Source of the DNA: Falsirhodobacter algicola
GTDB lineage: Bacteria; Pseudomonadota; Alphaproteobacteria; Rhodobacterales; Rhodobacteraceae
Direction of reading: 5' to 3'
DNA: 64,000 nt
Assembly: GCF_018279165.1 (NCBI RefSeq)
Contig: NZ_CP047290.1
Span: forward strand, 56,001-120,000
The notes below the pieces were generated by a model. It did no database searches. It was not told where the DNA came from and worked only from the letters and a program-made list of their open reading frames with translations. Numbering within the stretch: position 1 is the first letter of the stretch; every line of letters starts with the position of its first letter. Position numbers and translations under genes: made by a program. Shown one piece after another: positions 34,533-42,519 of this stretch.

Positions 34533-36689
34533 ATGAACCGCATCGCACTGACATCCGTACTGGCGCTGGCCACTGCCATGCCCGCGCTGGCCGAGACGAC
34601 CTTCAACCGCATCGCCGCCTTCGCAACGCCGGACAACATGGCGGAGGGCGAGGATCGCAGCCGCGAAACCTCCGCCGAGATCATCTCGGTGTCCGAGGAC
34701 GGGAACACGCTCGTCTATTCCGACAGCCCGCTGGGGGTGCTGGGGTTCGTCGACATCACCGATCCGGCGGCGCCGCGCCCCTTGGGCAACGTGGCGATGG
34801 ACGGCGAGCCGACGACGGCGGTCATCATCGGCGAACGGGCCTTCGTCGGGGTGGACACCTCCGCCAGCTTTGCCGAGCCGTCGGGCGCGCTGCGGATGCT
34901 CGACATGCGGACCGAGGAGGTGCTGGAGAGCTGCGATCTGGGCGGGCAGCCGGATTCGGTCGCCAAGGCCAAGGACGGCAGTTTCCTTGCCGTCGCGATC
35001 GAGAACCAGCGCGACGAGGATGCGGGCGATGGCGGGTTGCCGCAGATGCCGGCGGGCTTCGTGGTGAAGCTGCCGGTGGTGGATGGCGCGGTCGATTGCG
35101 GCGCGATGCAGCGCATCGACGTGACCGGTCTCGCCGAGATCGCCCCCGAGGATCCGGAGCCGGAATTCGTGGATGTGAACGCGGCCGGCGAGATCGTCGT
35201 GACGTTGCAGGAGAACAATCACATCGTCATCATCGGGGCCGATGGCCGCGTGGTGTCGCATTTCTCGGCCGGGACGGTGGATCTGGAGGGGATCGACACC
35301 GAGGATGACGGCGCCTTGTCCTTCACCGGCAGCGCCGAGGCCTTGCCGCGCGAGCCGGATGGCGTGAAGTGGCTGGACGCCGATCATGTCGTCACCGCAA
35401 ACGAGGGCGACTGGAAGGGCGGCAGCCGCGGCTGGACCATCTTCGACCGCACGGGCGCGGTGGTGTACGATTCCGGCGCGGAGTTCGAACATGCGGTGGC
35501 GGCGGTCGGGCATTACCCGGATTCGCGGTCGGACGCCAAGGGATCGGAGCCGGAATCGATCGAGGTCGGTACCTTCGGCGGCACGCCCTACGTCTTCGTC
35601 GTGGCCGAGCGGGCGTCGGTCATCGGGGTCTATGACGTGACCGATCCGGCGGCGCCGGTGCTGACGCAGATGCTGCCCTCGGGGATCAGCCCCGAAGGGC
35701 TGGTGGCGATCCCGCAGCGGAACCTTCTGGCCTCGGCCAACGAGGCGGATCTGGGCGAGGATGGCGGCGCGCGGGCGCATGTGATGCTGTTCGAGGGCGG
35801 GGACGGGCCGGCGGCCTATCCGATGCTGACCTCCGAAGGATCGGACCCGCTGATCGGCTGGGGCGCGCTGTCGGGGCTGGTCGCGGATGGGGAGGGGATG
35901 TTCCACGCCGTCTCCGACAGCGTTTACGGCCGGCAGCCTGCGATCTTCGCCATCGATGCCCGCGAGACGCCGGCGCGGATCACCCGCAAGGTGGTGGTGA
36001 CGCGGGACGGCGCGGCGGCGGAGAACCTCGATCTGGAGGGGATCGCGCTGGACGGGGAGGGCGGGTACTGGCTCGCCTCGGAGGGGAACACCGAGAACGG
36101 CATCCCGCACGAGATACTGCATGTGGACGCCGAGGGCGCGATCCTTGCCGAGGTTCCGGCCCCGGACGCGCTTCTGGAGGGCGAGACGCGCTATGGCTTC
36201 GAGGGGATCGCGCGGGACGGCGATGTGCTGTGGATGGCGGTGCAGCGGGAATGGAACGACGCGAAGGGGTTCGTGAAGCTCGTCGCCTATGACAGCGCGG
36301 CGGGCGAATGGCTGGGGGCCGTGTCCTATCCGCTGGAGACGGCGGAAGCGGGCTGGATGGGCCTGTCGGAGATCGCGATCCATGACGGGTCCGCCTATGT
36401 GCTGGAGCGGGACAACCAGATCGGCGCGGCGGCGAAGGTGAAGAAGATCTTCCGCGTGGCGCTGGCGGATATGGTGCCCGCGCCCTTCGGCAGCGATCTG
36501 CCGGTGATGCAGAAGGAGGAGGTGCGCGATCTGATCCCCGATCTGCACCGCACCCATGGCTATGTCGTGGACAAGGTCGAAGGGTTCGCCATCACCGAGG
36601 ATGGCGAGGGCTGGATCGTGACTGACAATGACGGCGTCGACGACAGTTCGGGCGAGACGCTGTTCTTTGGGATCGGCCGGGTGGACTGA
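34533..36689 (+). CDS. Secreted esterase-like phytase-family protein
   Basis: A 718-aa protein with signal peptide LTSVLALATAMPALA. The first half has beta-propeller-like repeats (SVSEDGNTLVYSDS, VGFVDITDPAAP-like, VYDVTDPAAPVLTQ). The C-terminal half matches the esterase-like activity of phytase domain: LDLEGIALDGEGGYWLASEG, RYGFEGIARDGDVLWMAVQR, GLSEIAIHDGSAYVLERDNQ and KVEGFAITEDGEGWIVTDNDG. It probably acts on extracytoplasmic phosphate esters. GGGGGGAT precedes ATG 34533, and a strong Pho box stands upstream, supporting a phosphate-scavenging role. Confidence 0.85.
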   Translation: MNRIALTSVLALATAMPALAETTFNRIAAFATPDNMAEGEDRSRETSAEIISVSEDGNTLVYSDSPLGVLGFVDITDPAAPRPLGNVAMDGEPTTAVIIGERAFVGVDTSASFAEPSGALRMLDMRTEEVLESCDLGGQPDSVAKAKDGSFLAVAIENQRDEDAGDGGLPQMPAGFVVKLPVVDGAVDCGAMQRIDVTGLAEIAPEDPEPEFVDVNAAGEIVVTLQENNHIVIIGADGRVVSHFSAGTVDLEGIDTEDDGALSFTGSAEALPREPDGVKWLDADHVVTANEGDWKGGSRGWTIFDRTGAVVYDSGAEFEHAVAAVGHYPDSRSDAKGSEPESIEVGTFGGTPYVFVVAERASVIGVYDVTDPAAPVLTQMLPSGISPEGLVAIPQRNLLASANEADLGEDGGARAHVMLFEGGDGPAAYPMLTSEGSDPLIGWGALSGLVADGEGMFHAVSDSVYGRQPAIFAIDARETPARITRKVVVTRDGAAAENLDLEGIALDGEGGYWLASEGNTENGIPHEILHVDAEGAILAEVPAPDALLEGETRYGFEGIARDGDVLWMAVQREWNDAKGFVKLVAYDSAAGEWLGAVSYPLETAEAGWMGLSEIAIHDGSAYVLERDNQIGAAAKVKKIFRVALADMVPAPFGSDLPVMQKEEVRDLIPDLHRTHGYVVDKVEGFAITEDGEGWIVTDNDGVDDSSGETLFFGIGRVD

Positions 36690-36734
36690 CCCCCCGCTTG
36701 CACAAGGGCGGCGCTTTCGATATGCGCCGTCCAT

Positions 36735-36770
36735 CCCGGTCGCAGCCTACCCGGGTGATCAAAACAAGGG
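36735..36770 (+). ncRNA. preQ1-I riboswitch controlling queC
   Basis: CCCGG (36735-36739) pairs with CCGGG (36751-36755) around the loop TCGCAGCCTAC, followed by the A-rich tail TGATCAAAACAAGGG. The loop start GGTCGCAG and the tail CAAAACAAGG match the well-studied Thermoanaerobacter preQ1-I aptamer almost base for base. The tail contains the queC ribosome site AAGGG, 8 bases before ATG 36779, so bound preQ1 should hide it and lower translation of queCDEF. Confidence 0.85.
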
Positions 36771-36778
36771 TTATGGAT

Positions 36779-37477
36779 ATGAAGACGATCGTCATCTGCT
36801 CGGGCGGGCTGGATTCCGTATCGCTGGCGCATGTGCTGGCGAAGGCGGGGGATCTGGCCGCGCTCGTTTCCTTCGATTACGGGCAGCGGCACCGCAAGGA
36901 ACTGGATTTCGCCGCCGAGGCCGCCGCGCGCCTTGGCGTTCCGCATCACCTGATCGACATGACGGGCATCGGGGCGGCGCTGACGGGATCGGCGCTGACC
37001 GGCGGGGCCGAGGTGCCCGACGGCCATTACGCCGAAGAGACGATGCGCATCACCGTGGTGCCCAACCGCAACGCGATCATGCTGACGGTGGCCTTCGGGC
37101 TGGCGGCGGCGCAGGGGGCGGATGCGGTGGCCACGGCGGTGCATGGGGGGGATCACTTCATCTATCCCGATTGCCGCCCTGCCTTTACCGAGAGCTTTGC
37201 CGCGATGCAGGCCGCCGCCCTCGATGGCTATGCCGATGTGCGGCTGCTGACGCCGTGGGTGCACCGCAGCAAGGCCGACATCGTGACCGACGGTGCCCGC
37301 GCCGGAACGCCCTTTGCCCGGACATGGTCCTGCTACAAGGGCGGGGAGATCCATTGCGGGCGCTGCGGCACCTGCGTGGAGCGGCGCGAGGCCTTTGATC
37401 TCGCGGGCATCGACGATCCCACCCCCTATGCCGACCCCGATTTCTGGCGCGCGGCCGTGGAGGGGCGCCATGTATAG
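36779..37477 (+). CDS. queC: 7-cyano-7-deazaguanine (preQ0) synthase QueC
   Basis: ATP-dependent enzyme of 232 aa converting 7-carboxy-7-deazaguanine to preQ0 in queuosine synthesis. The PP-loop is VICSGGLDSVSLAH, the substrate region HGGDHFIYPDCRP, and the C-terminal zinc site has four cysteines in CYKGGEIHCGRCGTC. ATG 36779 fits the ribosome site of the riboswitch better than the ATG two codons before. It overlaps queD by 8 bases. Confidence 0.95.
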   Translation: MKTIVICSGGLDSVSLAHVLAKAGDLAALVSFDYGQRHRKELDFAAEAAARLGVPHHLIDMTGIGAALTGSALTGGAEVPDGHYAEETMRITVVPNRNAIMLTVAFGLAAAQGADAVATAVHGGDHFIYPDCRPAFTESFAAMQAAALDGYADVRLLTPWVHRSKADIVTDGARAGTPFARTWSCYKGGEIHCGRCGTCVERREAFDLAGIDDPTPYADPDFWRAAVEGRHV

Positions 37478-37826
37478 GATCACCAAGGAATTCGCGTTCA
37501 GCGCCTCGCATCAACTGGTCGATCTGCCGGCGGATCATCAATGCGCGCGGATGCATGGGCATAATTACATCGTGGTGGTGGAACTGGCGGCGGCGGATCT
37601 GAACGCGCATGGCTTCGTGCGCGATTATGGCGAGTTGAAACCGCTGAAGGCGTTCATCGACGACACGCTGGACCATCGCCATCTGAACGATGTGCTGAAC
37701 GACGGGATGGTGACGGCGGAGAAGCTGGCGCGCTTCCTCTTCGACTGGTGCGCCGCGCGCTGGCCGGAGACGGTGGCCGTGCGCGTCAGCGAGACGCCCA
37801 AGACATGGGCCGAGTACCGGCCATGA
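37470..37826 (+). CDS. queD: 6-carboxytetrahydropterin synthase QueD
   Basis: PTPS-family enzyme of 118 aa making 6-carboxytetrahydropterin from dihydroneopterin triphosphate. The zinc histidines are in FSASHQL and MHGHNYIV, and the catalytic Cys is in [32 protein letters not shown] and [12 protein letters not shown] (catalytic Glu) complete the fold. ATGA overlap with queE. Confidence 0.95.
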   Translation: MYRITKEFAFSASHQLVDLPADHQCARMHGHNYIVVVELAAADLNAHGFVRDYGELKPLKAFIDDTLDHRHLNDVLNDGMVTAEKLARFLFDWCAARWPETVAVRVSETPKTWAEYRP

Positions 37827-38512
37827 TCCGCGTTTCGGAAATCTTCGGGCCGACCATTCAGGGCGAGGGCGCGCTGATCGGGCTGCCCACCGTCTTTGTG
37901 CGCACGGGGGGCTGCGATTATCGGTGCAGCTGGTGCGACAGCCTGCATGCCGTGGACAGCGCCTTTCGCCACACATGGGTGCCGATGACCGCCGAGGCGA
38001 TCCTTGGGCGGATCGCCGAATTGTCGGGGGGGCGGGGGCTCATGGTCTCCCTCTCGGGGGGGAATCCGGCCATTCAGCCGCTGGCGCCGTTGATCGCGGC
38101 GGGCCATGCGCAGGGCTATCGTTTCGCGCTGGAAACGCAGGGGTCGATCGCGCAGGATTGGTTTGCCGATCTCGATTGGCTGGTGCTGTCGCCGAAACCG
38201 CCGAGCAGCGGCGAGACGGTGGATTGGGACCGCTTCGCCGCCTGTCTGGTGCCCGGCCCGCAGGTGGTGATGAAGATCGTGATCTTCGACGAGGCTGATT
38301 ACGCCTTTGCGCGCGATGCGGCGCGGCGGTTCCCGGACCTGCCGCTCTATCTGCAGCCCGGCAACCCGGTGGTGGAGGAAACCGCCACCCCGACCGGGCT
38401 GAACGAACGTATGCTGTGGCTGGTGGACCGGGTGGTGCAGGACGGCTGGTTCGCACCGCGCATCCTGCCGCAGTTGCATGTGATCCTTTGGGGCAACAAG
38501 AGGGGCGTCTGA
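37823..38512 (+). CDS. queE: 7-carboxy-7-deazaguanine synthase QueE
   Basis: Radical SAM enzyme of 229 aa that contracts the pterin ring to CDG. The cluster motif CDYRCSWCD has CX3CX2C spacing, preceded by [25 protein letters not shown], typical of the family. [12 protein letters not shown] is the SAM-binding GGE-like segment; it reads GGNPA, as in many alphaproteobacterial homologues. The stop overlaps the queF start by one base (TGATG). Confidence 0.95.
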   Translation: MIRVSEIFGPTIQGEGALIGLPTVFVRTGGCDYRCSWCDSLHAVDSAFRHTWVPMTAEAILGRIAELSGGRGLMVSLSGGNPAIQPLAPLIAAGHAQGYRFALETQGSIAQDWFADLDWLVLSPKPPSSGETVDWDRFAACLVPGPQVVMKIVIFDEADYAFARDAARRFPDLPLYLQPGNPVVEETATPTGLNERMLWLVDRVVQDGWFAPRILPQLHVILWGNKRGV

Positions 38513-38973
38513 TGGACGAGACGATCTATTCGGGGCTGAAGCAGCTGGGCGGGGCGACGGTGATGCCGCAATCGCCCGAAGAGGCCGTGCTGGAGCGGGT
38601 GCGCAATCCGCAGGACGTGCCCTATTGCGTGCGCTTCACCGCGCCGGAATTCACCTCGCTCTGCCCGATGACGGGGCAGCCCGATTTCGCGCATCTGATG
38701 ATCGATTACGTTCCCGGCGATTGGCTGGTGGAATCGAAGTCGCTGAAGCTGTTCCTTGGCGCGTTCCGCAATCACGGCGCGTTCCACGAGGATTGCACCA
38801 TCTCCATCGCGCGGCGTCTGGTGGAGTTTCTGGAGCCGCGCTGGCTGCGCATCGGCGGCTATTGGTATCCGCGCGGCGGGATTCCGATCGATGTCTTCTG
38901 GCAATCGGCCGAGATGCCGAGCGGCGTGTGGATCCCCGATCAGGGCGTTCCCCCCTATCGCGGGCGCGGATAG
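38512..38973 (+). CDS. queF: NADPH-dependent preQ0 reductase QueF
   Basis: Tunnelling-fold nitrile reductase of 153 aa converting preQ0 to preQ1, the riboswitch ligand. The catalytic Cys is in [15 protein letters not shown], the family motif is [15 protein letters not shown], and the substrate Glu/His region is FHEDCTISI. It is the unimodular type, as expected for this length. It is the last gene of queCDEF. Confidence 0.95.
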   Translation: MDETIYSGLKQLGGATVMPQSPEEAVLERVRNPQDVPYCVRFTAPEFTSLCPMTGQPDFAHLMIDYVPGDWLVESKSLKLFLGAFRNHGAFHEDCTISIARRLVEFLEPRWLRIGGYWYPRGGIPIDVFWQSAEMPSGVWIPDQGVPPYRGRG

Positions 38974-39012
38974 TTGATTTGCGCGGGCGCCCGCCGCGGG
39001 GTAGCGAGGGGC

Positions 39013-39633
39013 ATGTTGCGCCTGCTTCTTCCCCTGTGTCTGCTGGCTGGCCCCGCCGGGGCCCATCCGCATGTCTTCGTCGACGAGGTCGCGGGCTTTC
39101 GCGTCGAGGGTGGGATGCTGACCGGGCTGCGGGTGCTGTGGCGCTACGATGCCTTCTCCACCTTGGTGCTCTATGATCAGCTGTCGCTGGACGAGGATGG
39201 GGACGGCCTTCTGGACGCGGACGATCTGGCGCGCGTGGCCGCCGGCGAAACGGAATGGCCCGAGGATTACGAGGGCGACACCTATCTGTTCCAAGGCGGG
39301 GCGAAGGTGCCGCTGGGGCGGCCCGAAGGCGCCTCGGCGCGCATGGTGGGCGACCGGGTGGAGGTGAGCTTCGATCTGCCGCTGGCGCAGCCCGTTCCGG
39401 CGGCGGAGGGCGTGGTGCTGAAGCTCTACGATCCGCTTTATTACTACGCCTATACCGCCGTGGGGACGGATCCGGCCCCCGAGGGGTGCGCGGCAAGGAT
39501 CGTGCATTTCGAGCCGGACGCGCTGGACCGCCGCCTTCAGGCGGAACTCGCGCGACTCGGCACCGAGGACATGCCCGACGATCCCAATATCGGCGCCCAT
39601 TTCGCCGAGGAGGTCCATCTGACATGCGACTGA
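39013..39633 (+). CDS. DUF1007 family exported protein
   Basis: A 206-aa protein with signal peptide LLLPLCLLAGPAGA and mature start HPHVFVDEVAGF. The HPHVF motif is the hallmark of DUF1007 (YebY/ABC-substrate-like) proteins. An acidic DEDGDGLLDADDLARV segment resembles an EF-hand calcium loop. It overlaps the NicO transporter gene by 10 bases. DUF1007 and NicO genes are commonly paired, which suggests a periplasmic metal-binding partner. Confidence 0.85.
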   Translation: MLRLLLPLCLLAGPAGAHPHVFVDEVAGFRVEGGMLTGLRVLWRYDAFSTLVLYDQLSLDEDGDGLLDADDLARVAAGETEWPEDYEGDTYLFQGGAKVPLGRPEGASARMVGDRVEVSFDLPLAQPVPAAEGVVLKLYDPLYYYAYTAVGTDPAPEGCAARIVHFEPDALDRRLQAELARLGTEDMPDDPNIGAHFAEEVHLTCD

Positions 39634-40502
39634 TCGGCGGGATTGCGGCGGCGCTGGTGCTGATGGCGGTGCTGATCGTGCTGGGCCAGCATTACGGCCT
39701 GCTGGCCCTTGGCTGGGCGGCGGAGGGACAGCAGCGGGTGCAGACGGCGATGGCGGGCGCGGTGCGGGCGATCAAGGCCGGCGATCCGGGCGCGCTGTGG
39801 CTGCTGACGGGGCTGTGCGGGGCCTACGGGTTCTTGCACGCGCTTGGTCCGGGGCATGGCAAGGTGCTGCTGGGGGGCGCGGCGCTTGGCACCGATGTGC
39901 GCCCGTGGCGGATCTTTGCGATCGGGGCGGCGGCGAGCCTTGCGCAGGCGGGGGCGGCGATCCTTCTGGTGCTGGTGGTTCTGGGGGCGTTCCGGCTGAC
40001 CTCGGCCCATGCGACGGAACTGGCCGAGGGGACGCTGACGCTTCTGAGCCGCGCCGCCGTGGCCGCGATCGGGGCGGTGCTGATCTGGCGCGGGCTGCGG
40101 CTGCTGCGCGCGGCGGGGCAGGGGGATCACCATCATCATCACCACGATCATGGGCCCGATTGCGGCTGCGGCCACGATGCGGCGTTGAAGGCCGGGTCGC
40201 TGACCACGGCGCGCGAGGCGGCGGCGATGATCCTCAGCATCGCGGCGCGGCCCTGCACGGGGGCGATCTTCCTATTGGCGGTGGCGTGGCGCTTTGGGAT
40301 TCCGGGCGCGGGCGTGCTGGGGGTTCTGGCGATGGGGGTCGGGACGGCGGCGCTGAACGCGCTGGCGATCGGCGGCGGCCTTTTGGGGCGGCGGCTGGCG
40401 GGGCTGGGCCACCGGGTGGGCGGGCATGGCCGTCTGGCCGGGGTGCTTCAGGTGGCGGCGGGCGGCGCGATGGCGGGCCTCGCGGCCCTTGCGATGGTGT
40501 AG
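39624..40502 (+). CDS. Nickel/cobalt transporter, NicO/RcnA family
   Basis: Inner-membrane protein of 292 aa with six to seven helices. The signature FLHALGPGHGKVLLGG is in helix 2, and the second conserved region is AARPCTGAIFLLAVAW. A cytoplasmic loop GDHHHHHHDHGPDCGCGHD (about residues 167-185) is rich in His and Cys and should bind divalent metal. RcnA-like proteins export Ni and Co; HupE/UreH-like relatives import, so the direction is uncertain. Confidence 0.88.
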   Translation: MRLIGGIAAALVLMAVLIVLGQHYGLLALGWAAEGQQRVQTAMAGAVRAIKAGDPGALWLLTGLCGAYGFLHALGPGHGKVLLGGAALGTDVRPWRIFAIGAAASLAQAGAAILLVLVVLGAFRLTSAHATELAEGTLTLLSRAAVAAIGAVLIWRGLRLLRAAGQGDHHHHHHDHGPDCGCGHDAALKAGSLTTAREAAAMILSIAARPCTGAIFLLAVAWRFGIPGAGVLGVLAMGVGTAALNALAIGGGLLGRRLAGLGHRVGGHGRLAGVLQVAAGGAMAGLAALAMV

Positions 40503-40503
40503 G

Positions 40504-40863
40504 ATGAACGACGCGTTGAACCTTGCGGGCCGGGTGCTGATCGCCCTTCTGTTCCTTGCGGGGGCGGCGCAGAAGGCGCTCGATCCGGCGCCGGTGGTGG
40601 AAATGATCGGCAGCCTCGGCCTGCCGGGGGCGCTGGTCTGGCCGGTGGCGCTCTTGGATGCGGTGGCGGCGGTGCTGCTGGTGACGGGGCCGCGGGTGCG
40701 GACGGTGGCGATCCTCGCCGCGCTCTATTGCATCGGGACGAGCTGGTTTCATTGGCAGCTGCGGGCCGATCCGTGGCAGGTGACGATCGTGGTGAAGAAC
40801 TGGGCGATCGCGGGCGGGCTTCTGGTGCTGGCGGCGGCGGGGCCGGGGCGGTTCGCGCGCTAG
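40504..40863 (+). CDS. DoxX family membrane protein
   Basis: A small four-helix protein of 119 aa: LAGRVLIALLFLAGAAQKALDP at the start, and PVALLDAVAAVLLVTGPRVR. This is the usual DoxX/DoxD-like layout. It begins one base after the transporter stop and so is probably cotranscribed. Function in this family is mostly unknown (some are quinone-linked). It overlaps the convergent MobA-like gene by 4 bases. Confidence 0.85.
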   Translation: MNDALNLAGRVLIALLFLAGAAQKALDPAPVVEMIGSLGLPGALVWPVALLDAVAAVLLVTGPRVRTVAILAALYCIGTSWFHWQLRADPWQVTIVVKNWAIAGGLLVLAAAGPGRFAR

Positions 40864-41393
40864 GGCAGATCCTCGGGGTGGTCGATGTCGATGAGGGCGG
40901 CGGGCGGCGCATGGATCAACTGGCCCGGCGGCAGATCGCGCAAGAGCGCCCCCGCGCCCCGATCGCCCTGCAGCGCGGCAAGGCGCGCGAACCATGCGGG
41001 CGGAAAGCAGGCGGGCGGCATCGGGCGCTGGCCATCGGTGGCGGCGGCGGGCAGATCGTGGCCCACGCGGGCCGCGACGGCGCGCAAGAGATCGGCCGTG
41101 ACATGCGGCATATCGGCCAGCGCCACCAGCGCGTTCCCCCCATGAAGCGCGGCGATGCCGGCCCGCAGGCTGGCGGCTTGCCCGCCCGGTGGGATGCGGA
41201 TGATGCGGAACCCCTCCAGCAGCGGGGCGAGGGCGGGATCGGCGATGACGGCAATGCGCGCGGGGCAGGCGGCGGCCATCGCGGCGGCGGCATGCGCAAC
41301 GAGCGGGCGGCCCCGATAGAGCGCCCGCAGCTTGCAGTCCGGCCCGAAGCGGCGCGAGGCACCGGCGGCCAGAAGGATCCCGGTGACGGTCAT
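40860..41393 (-). CDS. MobA/MocA-like nucleotidyltransferase
   Basis: An NTP-transferase of 177 aa with the pyrophosphorylase motif ILLAAGASRRFGPDCKL near residues 5-20 and LVALADMPHVT (metal Asp). It belongs with MocA, which makes molybdopterin cytosine dinucleotide for xanthine dehydrogenase-type enzymes, rather than with MobA of the bis-MGD class. That choice follows from its 4-base overlap with an XdhC-family gene. No Mo-hydroxylase structural gene is beside it. Confidence 0.8.
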   Translation of the reverse strand: MTVTGILLAAGASRRFGPDCKLRALYRGRPLVAHAAAAMAAACPARIAVIADPALAPLLEGFRIIRIPPGGQAASLRAGIAALHGGNALVALADMPHVTADLLRAVAARVGHDLPAAATDGQRPMPPACFPPAWFARLAALQGDRGAGALLRDLPPGQLIHAPPAALIDIDHPEDLP

Positions 41394-42316
41394 GCGGCGG
41401 CGGCGAGGATTTCGGCCAGAACCGAGACGGCGAGCACCCGCGGCTCGCGCGTCGAGGGGATCAGCCCGATCGGCCCGCGCAGCCGGGCAAGGGAAGCCGG
41501 GTCCGCCCCTTCGGCGCGCAGGGCGGCAAGGCGGGCGTCGCGGGCGCGCTGCGATCCTTGGGCACCGATATAGAAGGCGGGGCTGGCAAGCGCGCCCATC
41601 AGGACCGGCGGCTCCCAATCGTGATCGTGAAAGAAGAGCACCACCGCCGTGCGCGCGTCGATCTTCAGATCGTCCGGCAAAGCAGGGCGAGGCAGGGCGC
41701 GCACGGTGCAGCCGGCGGCGCGCGCCTCGGCCAAGGTGTCCTCCTCGGGGGAGAGGAGGATATGGGGATAGCCCGCGCCATGGACGAGCCCGGCAAAGAC
41801 CGCCGCCTCCGGCCCTTTGCCGAAGATCGCGAAACGCGGTTCGGGCGGCAGGTCGACGCGAAAGCCGTCGGCTTGACCGGGATCGTCAGCCCTGAGCGAA
41901 AGGTCCGCCCCGATCTGAAGCGCGGTCGGCCGCCGCGCCCGCCGGTCGGCCTGCACCGCCGCCAGAAGCGCGGGATCGGGCCGGGGGATCAGCGCGATCT
42001 CCAGCCCGCCGCCGCAGGGCAACTGGATGTCGAGAAAGGGCGAGCCGCGGCCATAGCGGATGCGCAGCGGCCCATCCCGCAGCGCGCGTTCGGCATGCAA
42101 GGCGAGATCGGCCTCCACGCAGCCCGAACTGAGCGATCCGGCCTGCTGCCCGCCGCGAAAGGCCATCATCGCGCCGGGGGGGCGGTAGGACGGCCCCTCG
42201 GTGCCGGTGATCACGGCCAGAACGCTGCGCTCCGGCGCCTCGGCGGCGAAGGCGAGGGCGTCGGCGGCGGCCGGATGGGCGGCGGCACGGGGCAGGGGGA
42301 TGGCTTGGGTGTTCAT
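41390..42316 (-). CDS. XdhC/CoxI family protein
   Basis: A protein of 308 aa with N-terminal XdhC domain motifs (AVITGTEGPSYRPPGAMMAF, GSLSSGCVEADLAL) and a C-terminal Rossmann domain (FAIFGKGPEAAVFAGL, FYIGAQGSQRARDAR, RGPIGLIPSTREPRVLAVSVLAEI). It is a paralogue of XdhC at 7.6-8.6 kb but closer to the CoxI/PaoD-like maturation group. Start 42316 is the last ATG before the domain. It is the upstream gene of the pair with the MobA-like enzyme. Confidence 0.85.
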   Translation of the reverse strand: MNTQAIPLPRAAAHPAAADALAFAAEAPERSVLAVITGTEGPSYRPPGAMMAFRGGQQAGSLSSGCVEADLALHAERALRDGPLRIRYGRGSPFLDIQLPCGGGLEIALIPRPDPALLAAVQADRRARRPTALQIGADLSLRADDPGQADGFRVDLPPEPRFAIFGKGPEAAVFAGLVHGAGYPHILLSPEEDTLAEARAAGCTVRALPRPALPDDLKIDARTAVVLFFHDHDWEPPVLMGALASPAFYIGAQGSQRARDARLAALRAEGADPASLARLRGPIGLIPSTREPRVLAVSVLAEILAAAA

Positions 42317-42454
42317 GGCCTGTGATGCTGCAAGGTGACAGGGTGGAACGCACCCCGAGGCGGGGGGTTCCGCGACGGTAAGGCCGATTGCCTCGGGCGG
42401 GCAAGACGTGTTTACTCCGCCGCAGGCCCGCATTAATGCTGTGCGCGACATATA

Positions 42455-42464
42455 ACCGAACGGT
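42455..42464. promoter_or_regulatory. TetR-type operator candidate before the TolC gene
   Basis: ACCG-AA-CGGT is a perfect palindrome of the kind TetR-family efflux repressors use. It sits next to TATAAC- and TATAAA-like elements 56 bases before the efflux gene. No TetR gene is in the window. Confidence 0.35.
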
Positions 42465-42519
42465 CGTCCTATAAAAGTCGCGTGGCGGCGGGACCGACCG
42501 GAAACGAGGTGACAGCGAC

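Noticed and set aside
40130..40155. Run of histidines in the NicO transporter that looks like an affinity tag
   Set aside because: A native His-rich loop is normal in RcnA/NicO transporters and continues into a Cys-rich metal site.
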